From assembly GCF_950023065.1 (NCBI RefSeq), contig NC_088678.1, positions 76,851,590 to 76,915,589 of the forward strand: 64,000 bases of DNA, in the 5' to 3' direction. This DNA comes from Planococcus citri. Its lineage: Eukaryota > Arthropoda > Insecta > Hemiptera > Pseudococcidae. The notes under the pieces are model-generated. The model had not been told where the DNA came from. It saw nothing but the letters and a program-made list of their open reading frames with translations, and ran no database searches. Both the position numbers and the translations under genes were made by a program. This document shows, one piece after another, positions 38,301-47,096 of the stretch. The stretch's first letter is position 1. Each line of letters begins with the position of its first letter.

Positions 38301-41300
38301 GGCTGCATCAAGATGCAAGTACATGTGGGCAGAATATTCGTCATTTCCTCCTTATGAAAAAGTAATATTCCATCTTATTGATTAGTAAGCACTTAAAAAT
38401 CCAACAAATTTGAATTATGTCAATGTGAAGAGCCACTTCTCTTTATCTCTTAAAACAGTAATACCTCCGAATTGTAAATTAATCATTACTAAAAATCAAG
38501 AATCCCATATCAGCGATAGGTAAGTGATTTTTTTCCTATGCCACCTGAAGAGGATAAATAATTATGAAGCTTCGAAAAAACGTATAATTTCCGAATTCAC
38601 GGACTCTCAGGAGACGCTGCACGCTGCTGAATGGGTTATCATTAGGATAGGAAGGTGGAACGAGACCAAACTCATCACCATTCCACATTCATGTACATCA
38701 CTACATTGAATTTTAACCAGGAATAATCCTCGTCTCATAAGAAACATGCAATGTGAAAATTTAAGATCATTTATACCTAAAGCTTGGCTCGACTCTCAGA
38801 GCTCGTTTTCAATCTTTCTCAAAAAAATAAAATGAAATAAAATGAAATAAAATAACCTCAGAATTCGGCAACCAAAAAATCTTGAAGAAATGATCAAAAA
38901 AAAAATGGCACAACTGACAAGGGAACCTCTTGAGGTGTCCGCCTCCGATTTGAACGGGACCGCGATTTTTGGAAAGATCATGTTCTAAAACCCTAAATCC
39001 AAATTTTCAGCTGCCCATAGTTCATTTTTCGATTTTTGGCGAATTTTTGAAAATCCAAAATTGACTATTTTGGTGATTTATGCTTTTTTAAAAAAAGTAC
39101 GTACTTGATCAGTAAAGATGTTCAAAAGAAGTCCTACAAGTGATATTAACCACCCGAATCCAAATTTCGCCATCTCCAGTCATTCTGGAGCCTCCAGCGC
39201 TATTTTTCAAATTCTCCAGAATTTTGAATTTGCTCCAGAAGGCGTGAATATGAAGTTGGGCAGCTAAAAATCGAGTTGTGTGTTATAATCGATCTGTTCA
39301 ACGAGTTTATCCACATTTGAGTCGGTTTTGGGAGGGACACCTCAAGAGTGGTTTTTTGACCAGCTTTTTTCATAATAAAAAATCCAAAAAAAATCAAAAT
39401 TTTACCGTTTGTGAGGAAATTTTTGAAATTTGCGCGAATTGCTGTATTTCGTCCACAACCCCCCCCCCAGGCCGAGTTCCGCCATTTCCAGCCATTCTGG
39501 AGCCTCCAGCGCGATTTTTAAATTTGCTCCAGAAGGCGTGAATATGAAATTGGACAACTAAAAATCGAGTTATGTGTTACACTCGATCTGTTTAACGAGT
39601 TTATCCACATTTGAGTCGATTTTGGGAGGGACACTTCAAGAGTGGTTTTTTGACCAGCTTTTTTCATAATAAGAAATCCAAAAAAATCAAAATTTTACCG
39701 TGTGTGAGGAAATTTTTGAAGTTTGCACGAATTGCTATATTTCGTCCACAACACCCCCCCCCTCGAGGCAGAGTTCCGTCATTTCTAGCCATTCTGGAGC
39801 CTCCAGCGGGATTGTTAAATTTCTCCAGAATTTTTAATTTGCTCCAGAAGGCGTGAATATGAAATTGGGCAGCTAAAAATCGAGTTGTGTGATATACTCG
39901 ATCTGTTTAACAAGTTTATCCACATTTGAGTCAATTTGGGAAGGGACACCTCAAGAGTGGTTTCTTGACTATCTATTTTCAAAACTGGTAAAAAAAACAC
40001 TCTTTCGAGGTTTTCCTCCCAAATCCGACTCAAAAGTGGATAAACTTCTTGAACAGATCGAGTATAATACACAACTCGATTTTTAGCTGCCCAACTTCGT
40101 ATTCACGCCTTCTGGAGCAAATTCAAAATTCTGGAGAAATTGAAAAATGGCGCTGGAGGCTCCAGAATGGCTGGAAATGACGAAATTTGGACTTGGCGGG
40201 TTAAATATCAGTTTTAGGACTTCTTTTGAACATCTTTACTGATCAAGTACGTACTTTTTTTTAAAAAAGCATAAATCACCAAAATGTAGTCAATTTTGGA
40301 TTTTCAAAAATTCGTCAAAAATCGAAAAAATATGAACTTGGGCAGCTGAAAATTTGGATTTAGGGTTTTCAGAACATGCTCTTTCCAAAAATCGCGGTCC
40401 CGTTCAAATCGGAGGCGGACACCTCATGAGGTTCCCTTGTGAGAAAAATACATTGGCAATTTATTGCAGAGAAAAATGACTATTTGGTTTTCAATTCTGA
40501 AGAATTGCATCACTTTGTAAGTTTTTGGCAATAAAGTAAGAATTTCTGCAATTTCTTTGAACAATTTTAGAAAAAAAGTGAAATTCGTTGGAATATTTTG
40601 AATTGAAAAAAAAAACAAAACCTTTTAGCCATTTGCTGAACAGCAAAAATTTTTGTTTGTTCTAAAAAAACAAAAATTCTTGACACTTTTCGGAAAAAAA
40701 GCAAGAATTTGACAATTTGAGCAAAAAATGGGACATTTTGATAGGTAATTAGAGACAGACAGGTGATAATTTTTGTACATTTTTGGCAAAAAAAGCGAGA
40801 ATTTTGCACAATTTTTAGCCATTGTGCAAAAAAACGAAGTTTTACTTTTGAAAAATCGAGACTTCTTGAAAATTTGTGGAAAAAATGAGGACTTTTCGGA
40901 TTTAAAAAAACAAAAAAACAAAACATGTTTGGCAATTTTAATATGAATGGTGAGTTTTTGTAAATTTCTATCAAAATGCAAGTCATCGAAAATAATTTTA
41001 GCAAAAATGAGAACTTATTGGCAATTTTAGTGGAAATATTACTGATATTTTTGTCAAAAAAAAAAAAAAAAAAAAAACGAAACTTAGACAGTTTTAGAAA
41101 AGATAACTTCTGCAGAAAAATTTGGCCATTTTCCAAAAAGCTTAAATTATTATCTATCTTTGAAAAAGCGAAAATTTTTGACGAATTTTGGAAAAAATGA
41201 AACTGGTGAATTTTAGCAAAAAACAGGACTTCTTGTAAATAATTTGCAAAAAAGTGATACTTTAAGACAATTTATGGCAAAAAATCCTGATTTTTGAGAA

Positions 41301-42878
41301 ATTCTTGAAAAAAGGTAAGACTTCTCAACAATTTATCTACGTAAGGAAAAAATATATTGGTAAAAAGTAAGACTTGAACCATTTGAGCAAAAAGAAGGAT
41401 TTTTGATAGATTATTGATAAAAGTATGATACCTACAGATTCGTACTTTTCAAGAATTTTCGTCGAAAAAAACGAGATTTTTTTCACTTTTTCAGCAATAA
41501 GGCGAAACTTTTTGGTACTTTGGGAGAAAAATTCGAGACTTTTTGAAAGTTCAGGAGAAAATCGTACGTTTTCAGTTATTTCCATTTCACTTTATTTGGA
41601 CAGAAAGTAAGATGAATTCAAATTCAACGGTCATTATAAGAAAATCACAACGAAAACGATAACAGCGGAAAACATCTACGACGACGTCACAAATCATCCA
41701 CCATGTTCAATAACCTTCCTATATATTGTTAGCATTGCGTTGAACCATATCATAGAAGCAATCAAGCGAATACTCAAATCAGTAGGTTGTTGATGCATCG
41801 ATTGTTATAGAGAATTAGATACCTATGTATGTACTTATTTATAAATATGTACTTCCTGGTTTTACCTTATCGTATTTCTGATTATAGTATCCAACTCTGT
41901 ACCAAGTAGCTATGAATAGCGATGTGGCCTGGAATCGTGCTCCGGAATTGGGAAAGAATTGGCGAATTTCTTGACTCGCTCGACTCAGCAAGGATACATC
42001 ATTCGTTTCACGATAGAAAACCGATCCAGAGACTCGAATATCGGTATTGGCGTAAAGAGCAGCGATTACAGGATAGTCCAGAGGGAATTGCATGTTTACG
42101 TATTGCGACATCGTTGTTATGAATGAGATCAGTCCGTTGGCGTTTACCTAAGGGTTGGAAAATCCTATCGATGAGAAGAATGAATAAAATTCGAGGCAAT
42201 TTTCATCCATATGGGCCAGTTTTTGAGAAAATTAACTCAAGAGGGAAATTGCATCGACAAATTTTTGGTTCGAAAACAAATAGTCGAATAATAAACAGAA
42301 TAATTAAAAAAAACAGATTTTCGTTAATCGAGATCAATCGAATGGAAGTGTTTATTTCTGTTCAGCTATGTTTACGTTATAAATCATTGTCTCCCCTTAC
42401 AGGAAGATAAAGGAAAAGCCATCGTATCGACTTTTTGTCTGCCTCGAAAGCTCGGATAATTTTTCAAAGTATATTTTATTTTTCATCGAATCGATAACGT
42501 AAGTTGATAAGAAGCAGCCGCATTGTAAATATAAATTCCAAGAAACGGAAATGAACTCCGGCGATGACTTTGGATTGATTTTTATCCCACCCAGATCCAG
42601 AATCTACTCTATAAATACCTACTAAACTTCGAGAAGGTATAATACCTATATAAAGATACGAAATAACTTACGAATAAAGACGAATACACTTCGCTGTAGA
42701 ATTTCACCGGTACTCTGAGCTGTATTTCTGGCGTATACGCTTCGTGATCAACTTTAGACAACTGAGCATCTCCATATTGTTCGCCATAAGAATAGAATCG
42801 TTGTATCGGAATAGCTCCAACATTCCAGACGACAAACGCGGCCAAAATTAAACACCTAAACGCCTTAAAAGCGATCAT
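14217..42878 (-). CDS. Ndg: Nidogen (entactin), complete 21-exon gene
   Basis: Secreted basement-membrane linker that, in known nidogens, bridges laminin and collagen IV networks and binds perlecan. Coding exons (window coordinates, transcript order): 42672-42878, 41866-42147, 32949-33160, 32733-32839, 32510-32653, 32185-32418, 26477-26677, 26122-26388, 25921-26017, 25677-25849, 25075-25368, 21785-22030, 21534-21653, 21312-21434, 20996-21127, 20667-20875, 20422-20578, 15092-15331, 14801-14972, 14431-14715, 14217-14328. All have AG/GT borders. Phases agree at every junction and the sum is 4014 nt, giving 1337 residues, in the usual nidogen range. Order: signal peptide (1-22), NIDO domain (about 60-250), one EGF (about 275-315), G2 beta-barrel (about 318-550), about eleven EGF modules (552-1068), then five YWTD-type motifs of a beta-propeller. 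I saw no thyroglobulin type-1 repeat. Four introns exceed 3 kb and are filled with repeats. Exon borders were chosen by eye; a few acceptors (exons 3 and 7) have weak pyrimidine tracts. Confidence 0.95.
14431..14715 (-). CDS. Ndg: Nidogen exon 20: YWTD repeats 3-5
   Basis: Residues 1206-1301. It has LFWTDWNRAHPKIEWSNLDG, then PNSIAIDWSTEEVCWADAG and a final YFWTDW motif. This is the core of the laminin-binding propeller. Confidence 0.94.
14801..14972 (-). CDS. Ndg: Nidogen exon 19: YWTD repeat 2
   Basis: Residues 1149-1206. It contains the classic LDL-receptor class B repeat NPEGLAIDWVGRTLYWTDA, then LTNPRGIAVHP. It ends in phase 2. Confidence 0.94.
15092..15331 (-). CDS. Ndg: Nidogen exon 18: start of YWTD propeller
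   Basis: Residues 1069-1149. After a linker, it carries the first LY repeat (LAIDCQEGKVYWSDYNGRK). The C-terminal six-bladed propeller of nidogen is the laminin gamma-1 binding module in characterised homologues. Confidence 0.93.
15720..16400 (+). repeat. 302-bp tandem duplication in nidogen intron 17
   Basis: 'ttccagtggccaaaaataca' and 'ttagccgttccacagcaatt' recur exactly 302 bp apart (e.g. 16028 and 16330). A short inverted segment ('ccatcttttgcaatgctacc' / complement near 16150) joins them. Confidence 0.8.
16880..18690. mobile_element. 1.8-kb palindrome, CTGGAGGCTCCAG family
   Basis: Arms 16880-17453 and about 18120-18690 are inverted copies, 'aaaatggcggccattttg' included, with several CTGGAGGCTCCAG variants inside. 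The outer ends contain C/G runs. No coding capacity. In nidogen intron 17. Confidence 0.8.
18700..20300. repeat. Degenerate short-period repeat region
   Basis: About 1.6 kb dominated by variants of 'ggcaaaaagcgagactttttg' every 30-50 bp in nidogen intron 17. Similar tracts lie at 27200-27990, 31740-32010, 37530-37700 and 40440-41570 (partly in the other orientation). No gene signal. Confidence 0.6.
20422..20578 (-). CDS. Ndg: Nidogen exon 17: end of EGF array
   Basis: Residues 1017-1069. It finishes the preceding module (GFIGNGTNC) and encodes the last EGF (INCAVQPKMC ... CECNPGFIGNGSYC). A 5.1-kb intron follows. Confidence 0.92.
20667..20875 (-). CDS. Ndg: Nidogen exon 16: two EGF modules with an RGD
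   Basis: Residues 947-1016. The first module contains APGYRGDGVYTC, so an RGD tripeptide sits at residues 975-977 in the last loop. RGD is an integrin-binding motif in some nidogens; whether it acts here is inference. The second module is split and completed by the next exon. Confidence 0.92.
20892..20946 (+). repeat. Two-copy 27-bp tandem repeat
   Basis: 'tatggttgaaatggtacaat' is directly repeated inside the short intron between nidogen exons 15 and 16. Confidence 0.8.
20996..21127 (-). CDS. Ndg: Nidogen exon 15: EGF-like module
   Basis: Residues 903-947. The module (CNSDGDCEDNEEC ... CKCKAGYSKSPNSTC) has a slightly divergent first loop. Symmetrical phase 1-1 exon. Confidence 0.9.
21312..21434 (-). 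CDS. Ndg: Nidogen exon 14: EGF module
   Basis: Residues 862-903. One EGF module (SCFQNNFCDEHATC ... CVCQSHYSGDGIHC), again a symmetrical phase 1-1 exon. Confidence 0.92.
21534..21653 (-). CDS. Ndg: Nidogen exon 13: EGF module
   Basis: Residues 822-862. Exactly one EGF module (SCNTINSMCHPQAQC ... CICNAGFEGNGLEC). A phase 1-1 symmetrical exon, the form that allows exon shuffling or duplication. Confidence 0.92.
21785..22030 (-). CDS. Ndg: Nidogen exon 12: EGF module plus Cys/Ser-Thr tail
   Basis: Residues 740-822. One EGF module, then a short extra cysteine cluster (CTSGVCVCPP ... YC) and a Ser/Thr-rich linker (TESTSSTS) that could be O-glycosylated. I infer a hinge in the EGF rod here. Confidence 0.9.
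22090..22985. repeat. Palindromic copy of CTGGAGGCTCCAG family in nidogen intron 11
   Basis: The left part ('catcctaaggaacatttc', 'ctggagcctccagcag') is mirrored by the right part ('ctgctggaggctccagaac', 'tttcagctttcatggtcaat'). Confidence 0.65.
23431..24181. mobile_element. 751-bp foldback MITE with CAGGGTGTCCGGGGAGT ends
   Basis: Inverted ends CAGGGTGTCCGGGGAGT, flanked on both sides by TATA (TA target). The arms continue inward ('ggcaaaatggcttt' / 'aaaagccattttgcc'). In nidogen intron 11. The rest of that intron (24190-25070) is A/T-rich, with GAGG and G runs and nothing coding. Confidence 0.85.
25075..25368 (-). CDS. Ndg: Nidogen exon 11: two EGF modules
   Basis: Residues 642-740, 98 codons. 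The first module has an extended last loop (DCLPGFHKQYSTDQPTG). The second is a clear calcium-binding EGF (DINECEYDSG ... GGYSCVC). A 3-kb repeat-filled intron follows. Confidence 0.93.
25677..25849 (-). CDS. Ndg: Nidogen exon 10: EGF end plus calcium-binding EGF
   Basis: Residues 584-642. It finishes the previous module, then encodes a DVNEC-type calcium-binding EGF (CDSNAICINEVGSYQCAC). The Asp/Asn hydroxylation pattern (CxN...Y.C.C) is present. Confidence 0.92.
25921..26017 (-). CDS. Ndg: Nidogen exon 9: EGF module, first part
   Basis: Residues 552-584. A 97-nt exon with DPCIEGRVKCVANSSC and FKCVCNSG. The module is completed by the start of the next exon, so this EGF repeat is split by an intron before its last cysteine loop. 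Confidence 0.9.
26122..26388 (-). CDS. Ndg: Nidogen exon 8: G2 beta-barrel, end
   Basis: Residues 463-552. It holds the last barrel strands (STLQYVKN, YEVSLDQTVHF, YYRVKTARNF) and the switch to the EGF array. Donor and acceptor are both strong. Confidence 0.92.
26477..26677 (-). CDS. Ndg: Nidogen exon 7: G2 beta-barrel, middle
   Basis: Residues 396-463. Joined as ...QITG/GVLNHSAEIFY, continuing the barrel (LDVTDQLKIEASIRGTVP). The acceptor ATTCAAAG is weak, but no alternative keeps both phase and homology. Confidence 0.88.
26678..28101. other. Left part of nidogen intron 6
   Basis: Non-coding. Mostly the degenerate 'gcaaaaagcgag' repeat described for 18.7-20.3 kb. Confidence 0.6.
28102..30420. 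mobile_element. 2.3-kb giant hairpin with internal tandem array
   Basis: Arms 28102 to about 28990 and about 29535-30420 are inverted copies. A 104-codon frame appears once in each arm, on opposite strands, nearly residue for residue. Ends GGCTATAGGTGGATAAGTAT. No convincing target duplication. Sits in nidogen intron 6, so the transcript would carry a very long RNA hairpin. Confidence 0.88.
28600..29420 (+). repeat. 141-bp tandem repeat array
   Basis: Six units: 'ttggtgtcgttttcatatga' starts at 28743, 28884, 29025, 29165 (variant) and 29307 (variant), with an earlier partial unit near 28597. Each unit carries 'cacgaatatgacgtccaatt' and a C-rich stretch. Inverted units follow in the right arm. 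Confidence 0.88.
30920..31740 (+). repeat. Two-copy direct repeat of about 470 bp
   Basis: 'ttgatacgctgaa' (30951 and 31417), 'gtacgcttcccc' and 'gtcactcaaag' (31171 and 31646) mark two diverged copies in nidogen intron 6. The remaining intron (30421-30919 and 31740-32184) shows no gene. Confidence 0.75.
32185..32418 (-). CDS. Ndg: Nidogen exon 6: G2 beta-barrel, first part
   Basis: Residues 318-396. It begins GVPLRASGKITIDVNG, the canonical start of the G2F domain. This GFP-like barrel binds perlecan and collagen IV in the vertebrate protein. A 5.5-kb intron follows, carrying the 2.3-kb hairpin. Confidence 0.93.
32510..32653 (-). CDS. Ndg: Nidogen exon 5: first EGF-like module
   Basis: Residues 270-318. 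A single six-cysteine EGF module (SCAVGFSRCHSQATC ... CCTCRPAFYGNGFNC) between NIDO and G2, the position of EGF-1 in all nidogens. Of two possible acceptors, only the upstream one (after CACACAG) keeps the frame. Confidence 0.92.
32733..32839 (-). CDS. Ndg: Nidogen exon 4: end of NIDO domain
   Basis: Residues 234-270. It encodes LSNTNEAGLFVFRTGP, typical of the NIDO C-terminal edge (the G.w.fR element), then a short linker rich in Val and Ile leading to the first EGF module. Confidence 0.9.
32949..33160 (-). CDS. Ndg: Nidogen exon 3: NIDO domain, middle
   Basis: Residues 164-234. It joins the previous exon as ...KYDK/VNTYQIVIAS, the standard NIDO continuation, and includes the acidic FLYADDGIQW and the QAGLVAANG motif. 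The acceptor ...CATGAAAAG has a poor pyrimidine tract, but reading phase and homology both demand it. Confidence 0.92.
33521..34519. repeat. Palindromic copy of CTGGAGGCTCCAG family in nidogen intron 2
   Basis: The left segment ('gtgctgaagcgcatttttca ... ctggagcctccggcag') is mirrored at the right end ('ggcaggtcgaaaa ... aaaaatgcactttcat'). Directly followed by the element at 34533. Confidence 0.7.
34533..36336. mobile_element. Foldback element, GGGTCATTCC family, copy B (right end lost)
   Basis: Outer arms 34533-34882 and about 36030-36336, inner arms 35329 to about 35560 and 35800-36025. Starts GGGTCATTTCACCTCAATTC. The expected right terminus is missing after 36336. A solo LTR interrupts the left arm. 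Same subfamily as 61075-62310. Confidence 0.82.
34883..35324 (+). mobile_element. Solo LTR with 4-bp target duplication
   Basis: 442 bp, TGTGAGAGGG ... CTTTACA, flanked by GGTT (34879-34882 and 35325-35328). The right arm of the surrounding palindrome (36000-36040) preserves the uninterrupted sequence. AATAAA at 35250-35255 fits a poly(A) signal. No internal retroelement sequence. Orientation inferred from that signal. Confidence 0.75.
36715..38750 (+). repeat. Two-copy direct repeat holding Gag fragments (nidogen intron 2)
   Basis: Copy 1 (36715 to about 37325) and copy 2 (37961 to about 38750) align over most of their length, including 'gaagcatcccaggata' and 'ggactctcaggagacgctgc'. Indels are scattered, so this is an old duplication of a retroelement fragment. 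Between them (37330-37960) is A/T-rich sequence with the 'gcaaaaaaagt' motif. Confidence 0.7.
37142..37246 (+). pseudogene. Gypsy Gag fragment
   Basis: 34 codons: MPPENNKYEALKKRIIAEF then TDSQETLP. This is the pattern of insect gypsy-type Gag (a 'Y..LK..li..f..s' helix). It is cut off by TGA. A second, more broken copy lies near 38538-38640. Confidence 0.5.
38917..40440. mobile_element. 1.5-kb foldback element with ACAAGGGAACCTC ends
   Basis: Inverted ends ACAAGGGAACCTC and arms of 300 bp or more ('cctccgatttgaacgggacc' in both). Inside, direct units of about 300 bp begin near 39174, 39482 and 39780 ('ccagccattctggagcctcc'). In nidogen intron 2. Confidence 0.87.
41866..42147 (-). CDS. Ndg: Nidogen exon 2: NIDO domain, first part
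   Basis: Residues 70-163, exactly 94 codons, phase 0 at both ends. It begins VNANGLISF and contains PVIAALYANTDIR and a conserved ATWYRVGYY-type stretch, the usual signature of the nidogen extracellular (NIDO) domain. It is followed by an 8.7-kb intron stuffed with foldback repeats. Confidence 0.93.
42672..42878 (-). CDS. Ndg: Nidogen exon 1: signal peptide and N-terminus
   Basis: Codes residues 1-69. The start at 42878 has A at -3 and opens a typical signal peptide (hydrophobic run LILAAFVVW, likely cut after VGA, residue 22). An in-frame ATG lies at 42956, but starting there would put 26 polar residues before the hydrophobic core, so the inner start is preferred. The exon ends in phase 0 with the strong donor GTAAGT. 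The mature N-terminus (FYSYGEQYGD) fits the segment leading into a NIDO domain. Confidence 0.9.
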
Positions 42879-42974
42879 TTTGGAGTTGATATTGGGCCAA
42901 CTTTCATACGAAAGCAATCGATTTGAAATCGACTGCTGGGAAGAAAAAAACCACACAACTTTTTGGACACGACC

Positions 42975-42982
42975 TTATTATA
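42975..42982 (-). promoter_or_regulatory. Possible nidogen TATA box
   Basis: TATAATAA on the minus strand about 100 nt upstream of the chosen ATG. It would put transcription start near 42945-42950 with a 5' leader of about 70 nt. No clear initiator was identified; a guess from spacing only. Confidence 0.3.
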
Positions 42983-43420
42983 CACGAATACTTGAACAAA
43001 CTAACTCGATTAAGTATTCGATTTCTGACAGAATGAAATGAAACATCGTCGATAACATCCTATCAAAGGTGATTGAACGACGACGAGTATTATCTATTGA
43101 AAAAGGTGTAAAGGTCATCCGGATATTTATTTTTATGAAAATGTTGGTAAAAGTTAACGTATGTAATTGCGAAGGAATTGTACGAAGACGAAAGATTATA
43201 CATACGATGGATGAGATTCGGTTATTTTGATATGATGATGTATTTGGACGTATGACTGGGTAATGGGTTAAGGTTAATACGATATATAGGTACATTTTTA
43301 CATCGAGTTGAACGAGTTTTGAAATTCCAAGAACAGAGATAAGTGAGGTGGAAAATGCTGGCGTTGCAGGTTGCTCACGAGCCTATACATGATGTGGCGA
43401 AATATGGTATTTTGGATACA

Positions 43421-44268
43421 GGGTCATTCCACGTCAATTCGACCAAAAAGTGGTATGATGGGGGGGGGGGGAGTGAAGATTTTTTTTGAAAATTTTCCGG
43501 CGGAGAGACCTTCCGAAGGGATGACTATTGGCGCAAATCGCAGCCCTCTAGTCCTTTTTTAAAGGCTGCTAGGGGGTGTCAAAGTTTTCAGTGAACTTGA
43601 AATATCATCCATTTCAGCAGTGGATAACTCGATGACTGCGATACCTACCAAAATGGAACTTTTTCCAATAGTAAGGGGTTTTGAAAGGCTTTTTGGTGAT
43701 ATCATAAAAATCAGTGTTGCCACTTTTTTTCGTACAAAAAATTAGCTCGAAAAATTTCCAAACGTAGTTTTCATATCGTTCCGACTCTCAATAATTCTAA
43801 AAAAAATATATTATGGTCAGCTTTTCATGCTGAACAACATATTAAAAAATTGCGATGGCATTATTTCGTAAAGTCGATTGAAAAAAAGGGACAGTTGGCG
43901 AAAAAATGCGATTTTTTTATAGAAAACATGAAAAAAAGTTTTGACTGGTGAAGTTGACCCATTTGACCCCGATTTCTACGTACACGTTGAAAAAGTTGAA
44001 AGAACCCCTTCATTCGATGAAATGAACTCATCACAAAAAAATCAAATTCTGAAAAAATTCAAAAAATAAACGAATTTCAATTTATTTGCTATAAGTGTGA
44101 TTTTTATCAACTTTTTAATGAAATACGTCAGAAAGAGGTCAGAATAAGACAACAGAATAAATTTAAACATTTTTATATTTTTTCAGAATTTTTGAGAATC
44201 GGAACGATATAAAAACTACATACGTTTTAAAACTTTTTGGGCTAATTTTTTGCACGAAAAAAAGTTAG
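43421..44268. mobile_element. Foldback element, GGGTCATTCC family, copy D (truncated)
   Basis: Starts GGGTCATTCCACGTCAATTC 0.5 kb upstream of nidogen. Follows copy A closely; the right arm breaks off at about 44268, where another repeat begins. Confidence 0.8.
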
Positions 44269-44271
44269 TCG

Positions 44272-45985
44272 GGGAGCTCGCTTAAGGATAAATTGCCCCC
44301 CCCCCCCACGGTCGATCATCCGGGACAACATTTTTCTTAAAGGGAGTGTCCTAAGGAACTTTTCTAGCAATTGTACTAAAAAAAAAATTGGCCCTACTTA
44401 CAAAATGGCGTACATTTTGATTGACAGGTCAGCCGAAATCGCAGATTTTGCGTTCAACACAGCACTTCCACAACATTTTTCAAACTATACAAAAGTAGAT
44501 CGAAAGATCAAGCAAAAATTTATCACCTGTCAAAATTTCAAGTGCTGATGTGCGTTTTTCGATTTTTGGTGAATTTTTGAAAATCAAATTCAGGCCAAAA
44601 ATGAGGAAAAAAATCAAAAATTTACCAAATTGACCAAGAAAGCTGAAATTTGGGATACACCATATTTTCGACATGCCAAATCGATTGGAAACTGTTTGAA
44701 ACCATTTTGAGCAGTTCTGGAGCTTCCAGCAGATTTTTAAACTCGAAATTCCCACAAAATTTCACCAAAATGGAGTTGGAAAGCAGAAATAACTAATTTC
44801 AATACTGCAGGAGGATTTCAAGTCTTTTTGGAGCATACAGCGATTTTTTGAAAATTACTGGAGCCTCCAGTAGATTTTTGAAACTTTAATTTTCCTCAAA
44901 ATTTCATCAAACGGAGATGGAAACTCAAAATTCATTCTGAGAACCAATTTTAATACGCTACAAAGTCGTCTGCTGGTGGATTTCAAGTCTTTTTGGAGCC
45001 TCCAGCCACTTTTTGAGAGGTTGTATGGTGTTTTTTGGAAAATTGTAATTTCCAAGAAGTAGCTGGAAGCTTCAAAACCATTTAAAACCATTTGAAACCA
45101 CCATGTAGTCGACCTCATATCGTATTGAAATTAGTTTGCGAAGTAAATATCAGCTTGCCAACTCCATTTGGTAAAATGTTGCGGGAATTTCAAGTTCCAA
45201 AAATCTACTGGAGGCTCCAGTAATTTTCAAAAAGTTGCTGGAGGCTCCAAAATGACTTGAACCCACCTGAAGTCGTCTTCAGAGGGTGTTAAAATTGGAG
45301 TGTAGAGTAAATTTCAGCTTTCCATCTCCATTTGATGAAATTTTGTGAAAATTTGAAGTTTCAAAAATTTACTGGAGGCTCCAGTAATTTTCAAAAAGTC
45401 GCTGGAAGCTTCAAAATGATTTGATCTCACCTGAAGTCGTCTTTAGAGGGTGTTAAAATTGGAGTGTAGAGTAAATTTCAGCTTTCCATCTCCATTTGAT
45501 GAAATTTTGTGAAAATTTGAAGTTTCAAAAATTTACTGGAGGCTCCAGTAATTTTCAAAAAGTCGCTGGAGGCTCCAAAATGATTTGAACTCACCTGAAG
45601 TCGTCTTTAGAGGGTGTTAAAATTGGAGTGTAGAGTAAATTTCAGCTTTCCATCTCCATTTGATGAAATTTTGTGAAAATTTGAAGTTTCAAAAATCTAC
45701 TGGAGGCTCCAGTAATTTAAAAAAAACCGCTGGATGCTCCAAAACGACTTGAAATCTCCCTGCAGTTAACTTTGTAGCGTATTGAAATTAGTTTGCAGAA
45801 TAAATTTCAGCTTTCCACTCCATTTTGGTGAAATTTTGTGGGAATTTCGAGTTTCAAAAATCTGCTGGAGGCTCCAGAACTGCTCGAAACGGTTCGAAAC
45901 AGTTTCCAATCGATTTGGCAGGTCAAAAATAGGTGTATCCCAAATTTCAGCTTTCTTGGTCAATTCGGTAAATTTTTGATTTTTA
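44272..45985. repeat. CTGGAGGCTCCAG family palindrome with tandem core
   Basis: 44560-44830 and 45770-45985 are inverted copies of each other and match the palindrome at 16880-18690. The centre is a tandem array (next entry). Confidence 0.75.
45127..45780 (+). repeat. 164-bp tandem array
   Basis: 'aaaattggag' occurs at 45291, 45455 and 45619, exactly 164 bp apart, in nearly identical units each with two CTGGAGGCTCC motifs. Flanked by more diverged units. Confidence 0.88.
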
Positions 45986-46200
45986 GATTATTACATGTTC
46001 TTTTTATTCAGATTTAGCCAACTTATTTAGAATCTGGATGTTGGATTTTTTTCACCTTCACCATTAAAAAGAAGTTACTTAAGTATGTCCACCAACAATT
46101 AAAGGTTCATCGCCTTCAAATAAAGATTCAAATGCTTTGAAAAGACCTCATAAGTCAATAAAATACAATTTTTTTAAATGACAATTGTGCTCTAATTTAA

Positions 46201-46587
46201 ATTGCGAATGTGTATGTTAAAGGTTTACAAGACGAAAACACGTTCACGTCTATTCTTAAAGCATTTGACAGAAGCACAATAATTTCTGCCGAATTAAGTA
46301 CGATTATATTATCTACCATAAACGAAGTAGAAAATTCGGACGACATGCTGACAGCATTATTCAGATACCTATGAAAAGTAAAAATCGAAGTAAAACAACT
46401 ATTTCTCAATCAATTATTGGATAAAACAATCAACAAAGACTTTTTCGAAAATGTTTTTGTATTCGCACTGGCTGAATTGGAAAAAGACCAACAAACGGAG
46501 TTGCTCGAGTTGATTCTAGATATGATGAAACCAAAACCAAAAAGATCCTCAGAAGAGATCCTCAAGAAAAAAAAAAAAAAAGAATGA
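46201..46587 (+). pseudogene. Helical protein relic with one in-frame TGA
   Basis: 129 triplets: YVKGLQDENTFTSILKAF ... INEVENSDDMLTALF, a TGA at 46372-46374, then KVKIEVKQLFLNQLLD ... FALAELEKDQQTELLELI and a Lys-rich end with TGA at 46585. There is no upstream ATG (a TAA at 46198 precedes the frame), so it is a 5'-truncated pseudogene. Function unknown. Confidence 0.5.
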
Positions 46588-47096
46588 AGTTGAAGTATCT
46601 CGTAACGGTATAAATCATTAAAAACATGTATGTAGTACAAGTATAAGAATGATATTATTTACTTATTAAGCAAAAAAAAAAAAAACAACAAAATATTAAG
46701 TATAAATAAATAAAACATTTGTTTAGTTTGGTGATAAATAAAATGAAGCGTGGTTTTCCAAAACGCATTAAGTCACAAAAGTAAGTTCCGAGAAAAAGCA
46801 TAAACCATACTCCCATTTCATTAGAGGGCTCATTTTGAGTATGCAACCAACCTAACATTGAAGTTTAGGTATAGCTTGATATGATTCAACACGCGGTGTT
46901 GAGTTGAATGTTGCACAAGCGATTCCACAAGCGTTTTAAAACATTGACTTAATGCGTTTTGGAAAACCAATAGACGTTTTATTGAAAAATGAGCATTCAT
47001 TCAGGGAAATTATGAGGTAATTATAAAATAATTATAGAAATGAAAATACCATCTACCTAGTAGGAAAATCAATTTAGGTTTTTGCCGTAAGTATCT
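46588..47096. other. Non-coding stretch
   Basis: A/T-rich; several AATAAA and A runs after the pseudogene at 46201-46587. 'gcattaagtcac' near 46765 recurs inverted near 46955. Nothing else. Confidence 0.5.

Noticed and set aside
42609..42956. Longer nidogen N-terminus from ATG at 42956
   Set aside because: It would bury the signal peptide behind 26 polar residues; the ATG at 42878 has a good context and starts directly with the signal peptide.
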